A stretch of 64,000 bases of DNA from Candidatus Tepidifontimicrobium thermophilum (GCA_031296405.1 JAVKKH010000001.1:107160-171159), one strand, 5' to 3'; positions 8,279 to 17,287 are shown, numbered from the stretch's first letter. Notes: generated by a model from the sequence alone, not told the origin. Program-made: numbers and translations.

Positions 8279-8294
8279 GATAGGAAGATAGGAA
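8279..8294. repeat. Short tandem repeat GATAGGAA x2 in divergent intergenic region
   Basis: Two perfect adjacent copies of GATAGGAA lie between pyk and the GGDEF-like gene. AT-rich against the background; could be part of an operator or chance. Confidence 0.3.
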
Positions 8295-8334
8295 GTCGGT
8301 GCGGGACCCTGGAAATACCCGCGGGGAGGCAGCG

Positions 8335-9486
8335 GTGGGCGAGCCCAACGTGCCGGGGCCGGGAGAGCGACTCCGCCTAGGAGGCTACGTGCGGCTGCTG
8401 GTGGCCGTGACGGTGGTGGCGCTGGTCGGCCTGTCGTGGTTGGGCGCGTACCGGGGTTGGGGATGGGCTGCCTGGCCGGACCTGGCGGCCCTGGCCCTGA
8501 TCACCTTGCTCGCGGCCTTCGGGCTGGACGATGAGCCCGTGGACGCGGTAGAGATCGGGGTGGCAGCGGGCTTCGTGGTAGTGGGCCCCTTCCTGTCCGT
8601 GGGGATGGCAGCGGTGCTGTCCCCCCTGCTGGATCTCCTTCGCCGCGTGCACACGCTGCGGGCGGGCTACCGTTTTGGGCGCCGGGTCCTCCCGGCAGTC
8701 GTTGCGGCGGCAGCCTACTCGTACGCGGTACCCGTCCAGCGGTGGGTCGACCTGGGGCGGAACGCCACCGGTTACCTCCTGGTGGGGATCGTGTGGAGCA
8801 TAGCCGCCCTGGCCATCCGGGCCCGTTACTTCGCCACGCTGTCGGGGGTGCCCATGATGCGCAGCCTGCGGCTCCACGCCCGGCCGGGGCTGGGCCCCCT
8901 GGTGGTGTCCGTACCCCTCGGGGTCGCGGTCGCCTCGCTGTTCCAGGCGGATCCTGCGGCAGTCGTGGTCCTCCTGCTACCGGCCCTGGTGGCCCGCAGA
9001 CTCACCACCGGAGGGCGGGCCAGCGCGGAGACGGACCCCTTGACCGGCTTCGATCTCCCCCACCGCCTGTGGGAGCGGCTGCACCAGGAGATGCTGCGGG
9101 CCCGGCGCCAAAGACAACCCCTCGCGGTGTTAGTCTTGGTGCTGGAGAACTTGGAGGAGCTCCGGCGTGTCCTGGGAACTCCTGGGACGGGAGCCGTGGT
9201 GCAGGAAGTAGCCCGTGCGGTGCAGCGGGAGCTGCGCCGGTCCGACTACGTGGCCCACCTCACCGAGGAGCGCCTCGTTTGCCTGCTACCGGGTGCCACG
9301 GTAGAGCAGGCGGAGCGGGTGGCTGCCCGGATCCGCAGCGAGGTGGTCATGCGGACACCGGCGCGGGTGTCCTTCGGCGTGTCCGCGTACAGCGGCGGTG
9401 CCGAGGAGCCCAGTGCGGTGCTCGGCGCCGCGGACGTGGCCGCGGAGCGGGCGCGGCGGGCCGGAGACCGGGTGGTCCGGGGTTGA
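8335..9486 (+). CDS. Membrane protein with degenerate GGDEF domain retaining the I-site
   Basis: About 383 residues: six to seven membrane helices (about residues 15-215), then a GGDEF-fold domain (about 225-383) starting SAETDPLTGF. At the active-site loop the sequence reads SDYVAHLTEERLVCLLPG. The canonical GGDEF is replaced by TEERL, so cyclase activity is very unlikely. The inhibitory I-site RxxD is present as RRSD five residues earlier, so it could bind c-di-GMP as a receptor. GTG 8335 follows GGGGAGG at five bases; GTG 8299 is a poorer alternative. The partner or output is unknown. Confidence 0.8.
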   Translation: MGEPNVPGPGERLRLGGYVRLLVAVTVVALVGLSWLGAYRGWGWAAWPDLAALALITLLAAFGLDDEPVDAVEIGVAAGFVVVGPFLSVGMAAVLSPLLDLLRRVHTLRAGYRFGRRVLPAVVAAAAYSYAVPVQRWVDLGRNATGYLLVGIVWSIAALAIRARYFATLSGVPMMRSLRLHARPGLGPLVVSVPLGVAVASLFQADPAAVVVLLLPALVARRLTTGGRASAETDPLTGFDLPHRLWERLHQEMLRARRQRQPLAVLVLVLENLEELRRVLGTPGTGAVVQEVARAVQRELRRSDYVAHLTEERLVCLLPGATVEQAERVAARIRSEVVMRTPARVSFGVSAYSGGAEEPSAVLGAADVAAERARRAGDRVVRG

Positions 9487-9495
9487 TGGTATAAT
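9487..9495 (+). promoter_or_regulatory. Extended -10 of tRNA-Thr
   Basis: TGGTATAAT, a perfect TATAAT with the extended TGn, lies 11 bases before the tRNA. The -35 region is weak. It overlaps the end of the preceding gene. Confidence 0.6.
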
Positions 9496-9506
9496 CGCCG
9501 CGGGCC

Positions 9507-9582
9507 GCCGGCGTAGCTCAGTCGGCAGAGCGGCTGATTCGTAATCAGCAGGTCAGGGGTTCGAATCCCCTCGCCGGCTCCA
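9507..9582 (+). tRNA. tRNA-Thr (anticodon CGT)
   Basis: Acceptor GCCGGCG pairs with CGCCGGC. The anticodon arm is GCTGA-TTCGTAA-TCAGC with anticodon CGT, and the T loop is TTCGAAT. CCA is encoded. Confidence 0.97.
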
Positions 9583-10045
9583 GCGGGAACTCCTCGTGAG
9601 GTCTGACCGGACGGACTTGGTGGACCGCTCCACCGGTCCTGCGACTCCCACAAGTGAGGTAGGATCCGCTGCACACGCGCCCGAGCCCGTGGGCCTCAGG
9701 GATCGGGAGCTGCAAGGGGTGCGCGCGACCCGCGGTCGCTAAAGCGAACCTATGTACGGGTCCTTGGGCGTTTTCCAGTTCCGCAAGGAACCGAGACCCG
9801 CGGGCTGCAGCTCCCGTCCCGCAGGATTCAAGCGGCAGGTCAACCTTGACAGCCTCCGGGGGTGTCCGTATGATGCCCGTGGGCCGCGGCCGGACGCGCG
9901 ACCCGGCGCGTCCCCTCGCGTTTGTTTTCCCGCCTTCCCACCGGCGCAGGTGGTGCGCCGATCGCGGCACCAGGAAGGACAGAGCCGCGTCGCCGGCGAA
10001 CCCGTGCGCGGACGAGGAGGGAACCGAACCCTTTGAGGTGAGCGG
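9583..10045. other. Intergenic region before the complex I operon
   Basis: 463 bases with no supported gene. Short open frames here include antisense translations of tRNA-Thr and carry no start-site signals. The only clear element is the promoter at 9846-9874. A weak hairpin (GGACCG / CGGTCC, around 9622) follows the tRNA. About 170 bases of leader separate the promoter from nuoA; I see no known riboswitch in it. Confidence 0.6.
9846..9874 (+). promoter_or_regulatory. Strong sigma-70-type promoter of the nuo operon
   Basis: A perfect TTGACA (9846-9851), 17-base spacer and TATGAT (9869-9874). It is the best promoter match in the window and the only one seen upstream of nuoA. Confidence 0.75.
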
Positions 10046-10402
10046 GTGCCGCTGGACTGGGCGTACGTGGCGGTCTTCGCGCTCGTGGGAGCGGGGATGG
10101 CGGCCCTCCCCCTGGGGCTGGTGTGGTTGCTGGCGCCGCGCAGCCAGTACCCCCAGAAGCGCATTGCCTACGAATCCGGGATCATCCCCTTTGGCGAGGC
10201 CTGGAGCCAGTTCCACGTCCGGTACTACCTGTTCGGGTTGGCCTTCCTCCTGTTCGACATCGAGGTCATCTACATCTACCCGTGGGCCGTGGTCCTCCGC
10301 GAGCTGGGCGGCTTCGCCTTCGTGGAGATGCTGATCTTCCTGGGCGTGTTGGGAGTCGGCTTGGCCTACGCGTGGAAGAAGGGTGCGCTGGAGTGGGCCT
10401 AG
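10046..10402 (+). CDS. nuoA: NADH-quinone oxidoreductase subunit A
   Basis: Membrane subunit at the base of the peripheral arm of complex I; 118 residues with three helices. The conserved loop YESGIIPFGEAWSQFHVRYY and the helix LFDIEVIYIYPWAVV are typical; the Cys often found in this loop is Ser here. GTG 10046 has GAGGTGA six bases upstream. It opens a seven-gene operon but is followed directly by nuoH instead of the usual nuoB, C and D. Confidence 0.95.
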   Translation: MPLDWAYVAVFALVGAGMAALPLGLVWLLAPRSQYPQKRIAYESGIIPFGEAWSQFHVRYYLFGLAFLLFDIEVIYIYPWAVVLRELGGFAFVEMLIFLGVLGVGLAYAWKKGALEWA

Positions 10403-11409
10403 GAGGGTTTCTCGGCTCGGTCTGGCAGGTGGAGCTTGTCCGCATGGTGGTCCTGGCCGCCGTGGTGTTCACCTTCCTGGCGGTCGGGGGCCCGCTGTTT
10501 TTGGTGCTCGCGGAGCGGAAGATCAGCGCCTGGATCCAGGCCCGCGTGGGGCCCAAGCACGTGGGCCCTCACGGCCTGCTCCAGACGGTGGCAGACACCC
10601 TGAAGCTGCTCTACAAGGAGAACATCGTCCCGCACCGGGCGGACGTGGTGCTGTTCTCCGTAGCCCCCGTCCTGGTGGCGGTGGCGGCCCTTCTGGACTG
10701 GGTGGTGATCCCCTTCGCGCCCGGCTGGGTGGTGCGGGATCTGAACGTGGGGATCCTGTACTTCGCCGCGGTGAGCAGCCTGACGGTCATCGGTATCGTG
10801 ACGGGGGGCTGGGCGTCCAACAACAAGTACTCGCTGCTGGGCGGTCTGCGGTCCGCGGCCCAGATGGTATCCTACGAGCTGCCCCTGGCTTTCTCCCTGC
10901 TCCTGGTGGCCACCGTCACGGGGACCCTGTCTACGGTGCGCATCGTGGAGGCTCAGCCGTATCCCGCGTACTTGTACCCGTCTGTGGGGGTGGCCGCGGT
11001 CGTGTTCCTGGTGGCGGCCACCGCGGAGACCAACCGGATCCCCTTTGACCTCCCGGAGGCAGAGGCGGAGCTGGTGGCGGGGTACTTCTCGGAGTACACG
11101 CCCATGCGCTTCGCCCTGTTCCAGCTGGGGGAGTACGGGTCGCTGCTGGCCAGCTCGGCGTTGTTCACCACGCTGTTCCTAGGTGGGTGGAAGGGCCCCT
11201 TTTCGCTGCCCTGGTTGGGTCCCGTGGGGAACGGTCTGGTGTGGTTCCTCCTGAAAACGTACGCGGTCGTTTTCTTCCTCATGTGGGTGCGGTGGACGTA
11301 CCCACGGTTCCGGATCGACCAGTTGCTGGGGCTTTCCTGGAAGGTGCTGCTCCCCGTGAGCATGGTGAACCTTCTCGTGGCGGGCGGGCTGGTGGTGATC
11401 GTGCGGTGA
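10393..11409 (+). CDS. nuoH: NADH-quinone oxidoreductase subunit H
   Basis: Quinone-site membrane subunit, about 338 residues and eight helices. Signatures are LAERKISAWIQARVGPKHVG (about residues 35-54) and the quinone-channel loop AETNRIPFDLPEAEAEL followed by FSEYTPMRFALF. The start is uncertain. GTG 10393 overlaps the nuoA end by ten bases and gives a normal length. ATG 10444 has a better-placed GGTGGAG but would leave a very short N-terminus. It carries the quinone cavity contacting subunits B and D, which are not encoded nearby. Confidence 0.93.
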   Translation: MGLGGFLGSVWQVELVRMVVLAAVVFTFLAVGGPLFLVLAERKISAWIQARVGPKHVGPHGLLQTVADTLKLLYKENIVPHRADVVLFSVAPVLVAVAALLDWVVIPFAPGWVVRDLNVGILYFAAVSSLTVIGIVTGGWASNNKYSLLGGLRSAAQMVSYELPLAFSLLLVATVTGTLSTVRIVEAQPYPAYLYPSVGVAAVVFLVAATAETNRIPFDLPEAEAELVAGYFSEYTPMRFALFQLGEYGSLLASSALFTTLFLGGWKGPFSLPWLGPVGNGLVWFLLKTYAVVFFLMWVRWTYPRFRIDQLLGLSWKVLLPVSMVNLLVAGGLVVIVR

Positions 11410-11900
11410 ACGCGGAGGCCCTGGCCTTCTATGCGCTGGCCGCCATGGTCCTCGTGGGCGGGGCGCTGGTGGTGTACTCTCGCAACCTAGTCCACGCCGC
11501 GGTGTCCCTGGTCCCCACCCTCCTCGGGGTGGCTGGGTTGTACGTGCTCCTGCACGCGGAGTTCGTCACCGCGATCCAGATCCTCATCTACGTGGGGGCG
11601 ATCACCGTTCTCATCCTGTTCGTCATCCTGCTCACGGAGGGGGCCACGGGCCTCCGGGTGCGGCAGCGTAACGAACAGGTTCCCCTGGCCCTGGGAGTGT
11701 GCGGGGCGCTGGTGGTGCTCCTGTGGGTGGTTCTCCTGCGGGTGCCGTGGGGTCCAGCAGCCGGACCGCTGCCCCCCTACAACCCCGGAGCCGTGGGCCG
11801 CAGCTTCCTCATGCCCTACGTGTTGGCCTTCGAGGTAACCTCCCTGGTGATCCTGGCTTCGCTGGTGGGGGCCATCGTCATCGCCCGGAGGGAGGAATGA
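11406..11900 (+). CDS. nuoJ: NADH-quinone oxidoreductase subunit J
   Basis: Membrane subunit of about 164 residues with five helices. The family block LLHAEFVTAIQILIYVGAIT (about residues 53-72), then VLILFVILL, is clear, including the pi-bulge helix that couples quinone chemistry to proton pumping. GTG 11406 overlaps the nuoH stop (GTGA). The usual nuoI gene between H and J is absent. Confidence 0.95.
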   Translation: MNAEALAFYALAAMVLVGGALVVYSRNLVHAAVSLVPTLLGVAGLYVLLHAEFVTAIQILIYVGAITVLILFVILLTEGATGLRVRQRNEQVPLALGVCGALVVLLWVVLLRVPWGPAAGPLPPYNPGAVGRSFLMPYVLAFEVTSLVILASLVGAIVIARREE

Positions 11901-12205
11901 TCGGACTACCCCACTACCTCGTCCTGTCCAGTCTGCTGTTCGGCATGGGACTCTACGGAGTCCTTACGAGGAGGAACGCGGTGGCCATCCTGATGGGTAT
12001 CGAGCTCATGTTGAACGCAGCCAACGTGAACTTCGTGGCCTTCACCAAGTTCGTGGATCCTACCTTCGTCCGCGGCCACGTGGCGGCCCTCGTGATCATC
12101 ACTCTGGCGGCGTGTGAGGCGGCGGTCGGGCTCGCCCTGATCATCAACGCGTACCGCCACCTGGAGACGGTGAACGTGGACCAGGTGGATTTGCTGAAGG
12201 GCTAG
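11897..12205 (+). CDS. nuoK: NADH-quinone oxidoreductase subunit K
   Basis: Three-helix proton-channel subunit, 102 residues, with both conserved membrane glutamates: MGIELMLNAANVNFVAF (near residue 36) and AACEAAVGLALI (near 72). ATG 11897 overlaps the nuoJ stop (ATGA) and is preceded by GGAGGA. The long upstream extension of this frame is shadow of nuoJ. Confidence 0.96.
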   Translation: MIGLPHYLVLSSLLFGMGLYGVLTRRNAVAILMGIELMLNAANVNFVAFTKFVDPTFVRGHVAALVIITLAACEAAVGLALIINAYRHLETVNVDQVDLLKG

Positions 12206-12214
12206 GAGGACGCG

Positions 12215-14284
12215 GTGGCCCGCCTGGCCTGGTTGATCCCCTTGTTCCCGCTGGCCGGGTACGGGATCCTGATCTTCCGGGGCCGGGCCCTGGGAGACCG
12301 CGCCCCCTACGTGGCCATCGGGGCGATGGCCCTGTCGGCCGTGCTGGGCTGGGGGACGTTCCTGGAGCAGGTCCTGGGCGCGCCTCCCTTCGTGTGGCGG
12401 GCCGCGTGGGCGGTGGGCGGGGAGCGGGTGATCACCGTGGGCTACACCGTGGACCCGCTGTCCAGCATCACCGTGGCCATGATCACCCTGGTGGGCGGGC
12501 TGATCTTCGTCTATTCCGTCGGCTACATGCACGGGGACCCCTACTACGCCCGCTTCTTCGCCTTCCTTTCGTTGTTCTGTGCGGGCATGCTCACCATGGT
12601 CTTGGCCAACAGCTTCCTCCTGATGCTCATCGGGTGGGAAGTCATCGGCTTGTGCTCCTACCTCCTGATCGGCTTCTACTTCCGCCGGCGTTCCGCCAAC
12701 CTGGCTCAGATGAAGGCGTTCCTCACCACCCGGGTGGGGGACACCCTCATGCTGGTGGGCATCATGGCCCTGTTCTGGCAGTTCGGCACCCTGGACTACC
12801 AGACGGTGTTCGAGGCCGTCCGAGAGGGAGCGGAGAAGGCGTCCGCGGTGGTCCGTCTGGGTCCGTGGGAGGTCCCCCTGGTCACCCTCACCGCGCTGCT
12901 GATCTTCGGCGGGCCCATCGGGAAGAGTGGCCAGTTCCCCCTGCACGTGTGGCTTCCGGACGCCATGGAAGGCCCAACCCCCGTTTCCGCCCTGATCCAC
13001 GCAGCCACCATGGTGGCCGCGGGCGTCTACCTCGTGGGACGTGCCTATCCCCTGTTCTTCTTCACCCCGCACCACGAGGCTCTGGCGTGGGTGGCGTGGG
13101 TGGGAACCGTGACGGCCCTCATGGCTGGGCTGATCGCCCTCGCGCAGGACGACATCAAGCGCATCCTGGCGTACTCCACCATCAGCCAGCTAGGTTTCAT
13201 GATGGCCGGCCTGGGCGTCCTGGGTTACACCGCGGGGCTGTTCCACCTCCTGACCCACGCCTTCTTCAAGGCCCTGCTGTTCCTGGCGGCGGGCAGCGTG
13301 ATCCACGCGGTTCACACCAACAACATCAAGGAGATGGGCGGCCTCTGGCGAGCCATGCCCGTCACCTTCTGGACGTTCCTGGCGGGGTTCCTGGCGCTGG
13401 CGGGGGTGTTCCCCTTCGCGGGCTTCTGGAGCAAGGACGAGATCCTGCTGGAGGCGTACCACCACAACCCCGGGATCTACGCCCTCCTCACCGCGGCTGC
13501 GTTCCTCACGGCCCTTTACATGTCCCGACTGGTCGCATACGCCTTTTTCGGCCGCTACCGAGGGCCGGAGCAACCGGAACCGGATCCGTGGTTGCCGGAG
13601 GACTACGCGCGGGCTGGAGTCCGCGGCCCTCACCACGGGCACGGTGCGCACCACGGACCCCACGAGAGCCCTCCTGTGATGACCGTCCCTCTGGTGGTGT
13701 TGGCGTTCTTCGCGCTCGTGGCGGGGTTCGTAGGGATTCCGGGCACAGGCCCAGAGGGGGGCTCCTGGATCCACCACTTCCTCAAGTTCGAGGGCTTCGA
13801 GGAGGCGGGCATCCGCGCGCCCAGTTTCTCGTGGCCTCTGGCGCTGCGCTCCCTGGCGGTGGCGTTCGCGGGGGTGGGGGTGGCATGGGTGGTCTACGGG
13901 GCCAGGTGGGTTCGTAGCGACCAGGTGCGCGAGTGGGTCGGGCCCCTCTACCCCTTCCTGCGCAACCGGATGTACATCGACACCGTCTACGCGTGGGTGT
14001 TCGTGCGCGGCGGGCTCGCCCTGGCCGCGGGGCTGCGGTGGTTCGACGTGCAGGTCGTGGACGGGCTGGTCAACCTGGTGGGTTGGGTGACGGTGCTGGT
14101 GAGCCGCCTGCACCGGCTGTTCGACACCTACGTGGTGGACGGGTTGGTGAACCTAGTGGGGGGGCTGACCCGGGGATTGGGGATCCTGCTGCGCCCCCTG
14201 CAGACCGGGCGCGCGTACAACTACATCCTGGTGGCGGCGGCAGGGGTAGCGATCATCGTGGTGGTGAGTCTGTGGAAACTGTGA
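12215..14284 (+). CDS. nuoL: NADH-quinone oxidoreductase subunit L
   Basis: Distal antiporter-like proton-pumping subunit, 689 residues, about 16 helices. Key blocks: MLIGWEVIGLCSYLLIGFYF (TM5 Glu), GPIGKSGQFPLHVWLPDAME (channel Lys), DDIKRILAYSTISQLGFMMA, and FPFAGFWSKDEILLEAYHHN. The C-terminal lateral helix and anchor helix follow residue 560. A His-rich cytoplasmic loop (HHGHGAHHGPHE, near 473) precedes ESPPVM; such loops are common in NuoL. GTG 12215 has GGAGGA at five bases. Confidence 0.96.
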   Translation: MARLAWLIPLFPLAGYGILIFRGRALGDRAPYVAIGAMALSAVLGWGTFLEQVLGAPPFVWRAAWAVGGERVITVGYTVDPLSSITVAMITLVGGLIFVYSVGYMHGDPYYARFFAFLSLFCAGMLTMVLANSFLLMLIGWEVIGLCSYLLIGFYFRRRSANLAQMKAFLTTRVGDTLMLVGIMALFWQFGTLDYQTVFEAVREGAEKASAVVRLGPWEVPLVTLTALLIFGGPIGKSGQFPLHVWLPDAMEGPTPVSALIHAATMVAAGVYLVGRAYPLFFFTPHHEALAWVAWVGTVTALMAGLIALAQDDIKRILAYSTISQLGFMMAGLGVLGYTAGLFHLLTHAFFKALLFLAAGSVIHAVHTNNIKEMGGLWRAMPVTFWTFLAGFLALAGVFPFAGFWSKDEILLEAYHHNPGIYALLTAAAFLTALYMSRLVAYAFFGRYRGPEQPEPDPWLPEDYARAGVRGPHHGHGAHHGPHESPPVMTVPLVVLAFFALVAGFVGIPGTGPEGGSWIHHFLKFEGFEEAGIRAPSFSWPLALRSLAVAFAGVGVAWVVYGARWVRSDQVREWVGPLYPFLRNRMYIDTVYAWVFVRGGLALAAGLRWFDVQVVDGLVNLVGWVTVLVSRLHRLFDTYVVDGLVNLVGGLTRGLGILLRPLQTGRAYNYILVAAAGVAIIVVVSLWKL

Positions 14285-14330
14285 ACGGTCCGGTGCGAGG
14301 GCTGCGAATCTGGAATCCGGGAGTCGAAGG

Positions 14331-15839
14331 ATGCCGATCCTGACCCTTACCCTGTTCCTCCCCCTCGTAGGGGCGCTCGTGTTGCTGTTCCTCCCGAAGG
14401 AGGACGCGGACCGGATCCGCAGGGTCACGCTCGGGTTCACCCTGGCTACCTTCGTGGCGTCCCTGCTGATCCTGCCGCGGTTCGAGTTCGGGCGCCGGGA
14501 GATCCAGCTCATCGAGCAGGCTGCATGGATCCCGGCGGTGGGCATTCAGTACAAGGTCGGGGTGGACGGGCTGAGCCTGGTCCTCGCGTTGCTCACTACG
14601 CTCCTCACGGTGCTGTCGGTCCTGTACTCCTTCCGCGAGACGCACCGGGTGAAGGAATACAACCTGCTGTTCCTGCTCCTCGAAACTGGGATGCTGGGCG
14701 TGTTTTTCGCCCTGGACTTCTTCCTCTTCTACGTGTTCTGGGAGTTGACCCTGGTGCCCATGTACTTCCTCATCGGGATCTGGGGTGGGCCCCGGCGGGA
14801 ATACGCCGCCATCAAGTTCTTCCTGTACACCCTGGTGGGGTCCCTGGCCATGTTGCTGGGCATCCTGCTCCTGTACTTCCACCTGCCGCCGGGCCAGCGG
14901 ACTTTCGACGTGCTGGAGATCGTCCGGCAGCGTCCGCTGGCGGGTACGGGCCTGCTGGCCCAGCTGGCTTTCTGGGGCTTCTTCCTCTCCTTCGCCATCA
15001 AGGTGCCCATGTGGCCGTTCCACACGTGGTTGCCTGACGCGCACGTGGAGGCGCCTACCGCGGGGAGCGTGATCCTGGCCGCCATTCTCCTGAAGCTCGG
15101 GACGTACGGGTTCGTGCGGTTCAGCCTCCCCCTGTTCCCGGAGGTGTTCCACCAGCACGCGCTGCTCATTGCGACCCTGGCGGTGATCGGGGTGATCTAC
15201 GGCGCCCTCGTGGCCATGGCGCAGACGGACCTTAAGAAGCTGGTCGCTTACTCCTCCGTGAACCACATGGGCTACGTGATGCTGGCAGTGGCCGCGGCCG
15301 CTTACGCCTACGGCCGGCAGGAGCTGGCGGACGCTGCCGCCACGGCCTTGAACGGAGCCACCATGGAGATGCTAGCCCACGGGATCATCACGGGGGCCCT
15401 GTTCCTGGTGGTGGGCGTGATCTATGACGACCGCGCGCACACCCGAGGCGTGGACGACTTCGGTGGGCTGTGGGCGGTGCTCCCGAAGTACGGTGCCGTG
15501 TCCATCACGGCGATGTTCGCGTCTCTGGGGCTGCCGGGGCTCATGGGCTTCGTGGCGGAGTTCCTCATCTTCGTGGGCTCGTTCAGCATCATCCCGGTGT
15601 TCACCGCCTTGGCGGCCCTGGGCGTGGTGATCACCGCCGCCTTCTTCCTGTGGACCATCCAGCGGATCTTCCTGGGGCCCACCAACCCGCGGTGGGTGAA
15701 CCTGCCGGACTTGGACCGCCGGGAGGCGTGGACGTTGTTCCCGCTGGTGGTCCTCATGATCGCGTTCGGAGTCTACCCCAAGCCATTGCTGGACATCATC
15801 AACCTCACCAGCAGCCAGCTGGTGGCGATGCTGCGATGA
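14331..15839 (+). CDS. nuoM: NADH-quinone oxidoreductase subunit M
   Basis: Antiporter-like proton-pumping subunit, 502 residues, 14 helices. Motifs are FYVFWELTLVPMYFLIGIWG (TM5 Glu), AIKVPMWPFHTWLPDAHVEA (channel Lys) and TDLKKLVAYSSVNHMGYVML. ATG 14331 follows nuoL by 46 bases and precedes nuoN with an ATGA overlap. Confidence 0.96.
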   Translation: MPILTLTLFLPLVGALVLLFLPKEDADRIRRVTLGFTLATFVASLLILPRFEFGRREIQLIEQAAWIPAVGIQYKVGVDGLSLVLALLTTLLTVLSVLYSFRETHRVKEYNLLFLLLETGMLGVFFALDFFLFYVFWELTLVPMYFLIGIWGGPRREYAAIKFFLYTLVGSLAMLLGILLLYFHLPPGQRTFDVLEIVRQRPLAGTGLLAQLAFWGFFLSFAIKVPMWPFHTWLPDAHVEAPTAGSVILAAILLKLGTYGFVRFSLPLFPEVFHQHALLIATLAVIGVIYGALVAMAQTDLKKLVAYSSVNHMGYVMLAVAAAAYAYGRQELADAAATALNGATMEMLAHGIITGALFLVVGVIYDDRAHTRGVDDFGGLWAVLPKYGAVSITAMFASLGLPGLMGFVAEFLIFVGSFSIIPVFTALAALGVVITAAFFLWTIQRIFLGPTNPRWVNLPDLDRREAWTLFPLVVLMIAFGVYPKPLLDIINLTSSQLVAMLR

Positions 15840-17287
15840 ACTGGGCGGACCTGAGGTGGTTGGTCCCGGAGCTGGTCGTGGCTGCCGCGGCCGTGGCCCT
15901 TTTAGGGGCGGACCTCGTGCTCCCCGCGGACCGGAAGCGGTGGCTGGGAGGGTTGGCCCTGGCTTCCCTGGTGGCCGCGGGGGCCGCCTGCGCGGTGGTG
16001 CTGACCGACCTGGGCGGCCTGGGGGCCCCAGGGGTCCGCGTCTTCGCGGACACGTACACGGTGGACGCTTTCGCGGTGTACTTCAAGCTGGTGGCCCTGG
16101 CGGCGGTGGCCTTGGTGGTTCTCGTGAGCTTGGACTACTTCCCCGGCAGGACCCCACACCTGGGAGAGGTGTTCAGCCTCCTCCTGTTCTCGGGTGTGGG
16201 GCTCCTGCTCATGGCCAGCGCCTCGGACCTGATCCTGCTCCTGCTCAGCATCGAGTTTGTGTCCCTGAGCTCGTACCTCCTGGCGGGGTTCCTTAAGAGG
16301 GACCCGAAGAGCAATGAGGCGGGGGTGAAGTACTTCCTGTACGGTGCGGCCACCACCGGGGTGATGGCCTACGGGTTCTCCCTCCTCTACGGCCTGACGG
16401 GCAGCACCATCCTGTACGACATTGCGGCCCGGCTCGACCGGGCGGGCCCTGCGGCGTACCTGGCGGTGGGAATGGCCCTGGCCGGATTCGGGTTCAAGGT
16501 GTCCATGGTCCCCTTCCACCAGTGGACCCCGGACGTGTACGAGGGCGCGCCCACGCCGATCACCGCTTTCCTGTCCGTGGGGCCCAAGGCGGCCGGTTTC
16601 GCAGCCCTGGTGCGCACCCTGAGCATCGGGATCCCCCTGGAACAGGTGAACTGGCCGGTTCTGCTGGCGGCCCTGAGCGCGGTGACCATGACCGTGGGGA
16701 ACCTGCTGGCGCTGCTGCAGCGCAACCTGAAGAGGATGCTGGCGTACTCCAGCATCGCGCATGCCGGCTACGTACTCATCGCCCTCGCCGCGTGGAAGTC
16801 GGCCTGGGCCCTACAGGGCTTGCTGTACTACCTGTTAGCGTACCTGTTCATGAACCTGGGGGCGTTCTTCGTGGCCATGGTGGCCGCGGAAGGCACGGGC
16901 TCCGACGAGATTCCTGACCACGCGGGGCTGAGCCAGCGGGCGCCTTGGGTCGCCGGGGCCATGGTGGTCTTCATGTTGTCGCTGACGGGCATCCCGCCTA
17001 CGGCGGGCTTCTTCGGGAAGTTCTACCTCTTCGCGGCCGCGGTGGACGCGGGCCTGCTGTGGCTGGCGGCGCTCGCGGTGGCCAACAGCGTGATCTCGCT
17101 GTACTACTACGTGGGCGTGCTACGGGCCCTGTACCTCATGCCCCCAGCGGCTCCCGGTCCGGTCCCGGTCCCCGCCGGACTGCGGGTGGGCGTGCTGGTG
17201 GCCCTGATCGGCACGCTGGCGGCGGGCTTGTACCCGGAGCCGGTGGTGACGTTCGTGGAGGTGGCCCGACGGCTGCTGGGGAGTTAG
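15836..17287 (+). CDS. nuoN: NADH-quinone oxidoreductase subunit N
   Basis: Third antiporter-like subunit, about 483 residues, 14 helices. Motifs are LLSIEFVSLSSYLLAGFLKR (TM5 Glu), GFKVSMVPFHQWTPDVYEGA and RNLKRMLAYSSIAHAGYVLI. ATG 15836 overlaps the nuoM stop (ATGA). Last gene of the operon; subunits B, C, D, E, F, G and I are not in the window. Confidence 0.96.
   Translation: MNWADLRWLVPELVVAAAAVALLGADLVLPADRKRWLGGLALASLVAAGAACAVVLTDLGGLGAPGVRVFADTYTVDAFAVYFKLVALAAVALVVLVSLDYFPGRTPHLGEVFSLLLFSGVGLLLMASASDLILLLLSIEFVSLSSYLLAGFLKRDPKSNEAGVKYFLYGAATTGVMAYGFSLLYGLTGSTILYDIAARLDRAGPAAYLAVGMALAGFGFKVSMVPFHQWTPDVYEGAPTPITAFLSVGPKAAGFAALVRTLSIGIPLEQVNWPVLLAALSAVTMTVGNLLALLQRNLKRMLAYSSIAHAGYVLIALAAWKSAWALQGLLYYLLAYLFMNLGAFFVAMVAAEGTGSDEIPDHAGLSQRAPWVAGAMVVFMLSLTGIPPTAGFFGKFYLFAAAVDAGLLWLAALAVANSVISLYYYVGVLRALYLMPPAAPGPVPVPAGLRVGVLVALIGTLAAGLYPEPVVTFVEVARRLLGS

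Noticed and set aside
9246..9674. Minus-strand open frame containing GIRTPDLL and a second one ending FEPLTC at 9545
   Set aside because: These peptides are antisense translations of tRNA-Thr, a well-known artefact; no start or ribosome signal supports a gene.
9752..10036. 94-codon open frame upstream of nuoA
   Set aside because: It covers the strong promoter and has no ribosome site; composition does not look coding.
13630..13700. His-rich loop of NuoL as a special metal site
   Set aside because: His-rich loops at this point are common in NuoL; nothing here is distinctive.
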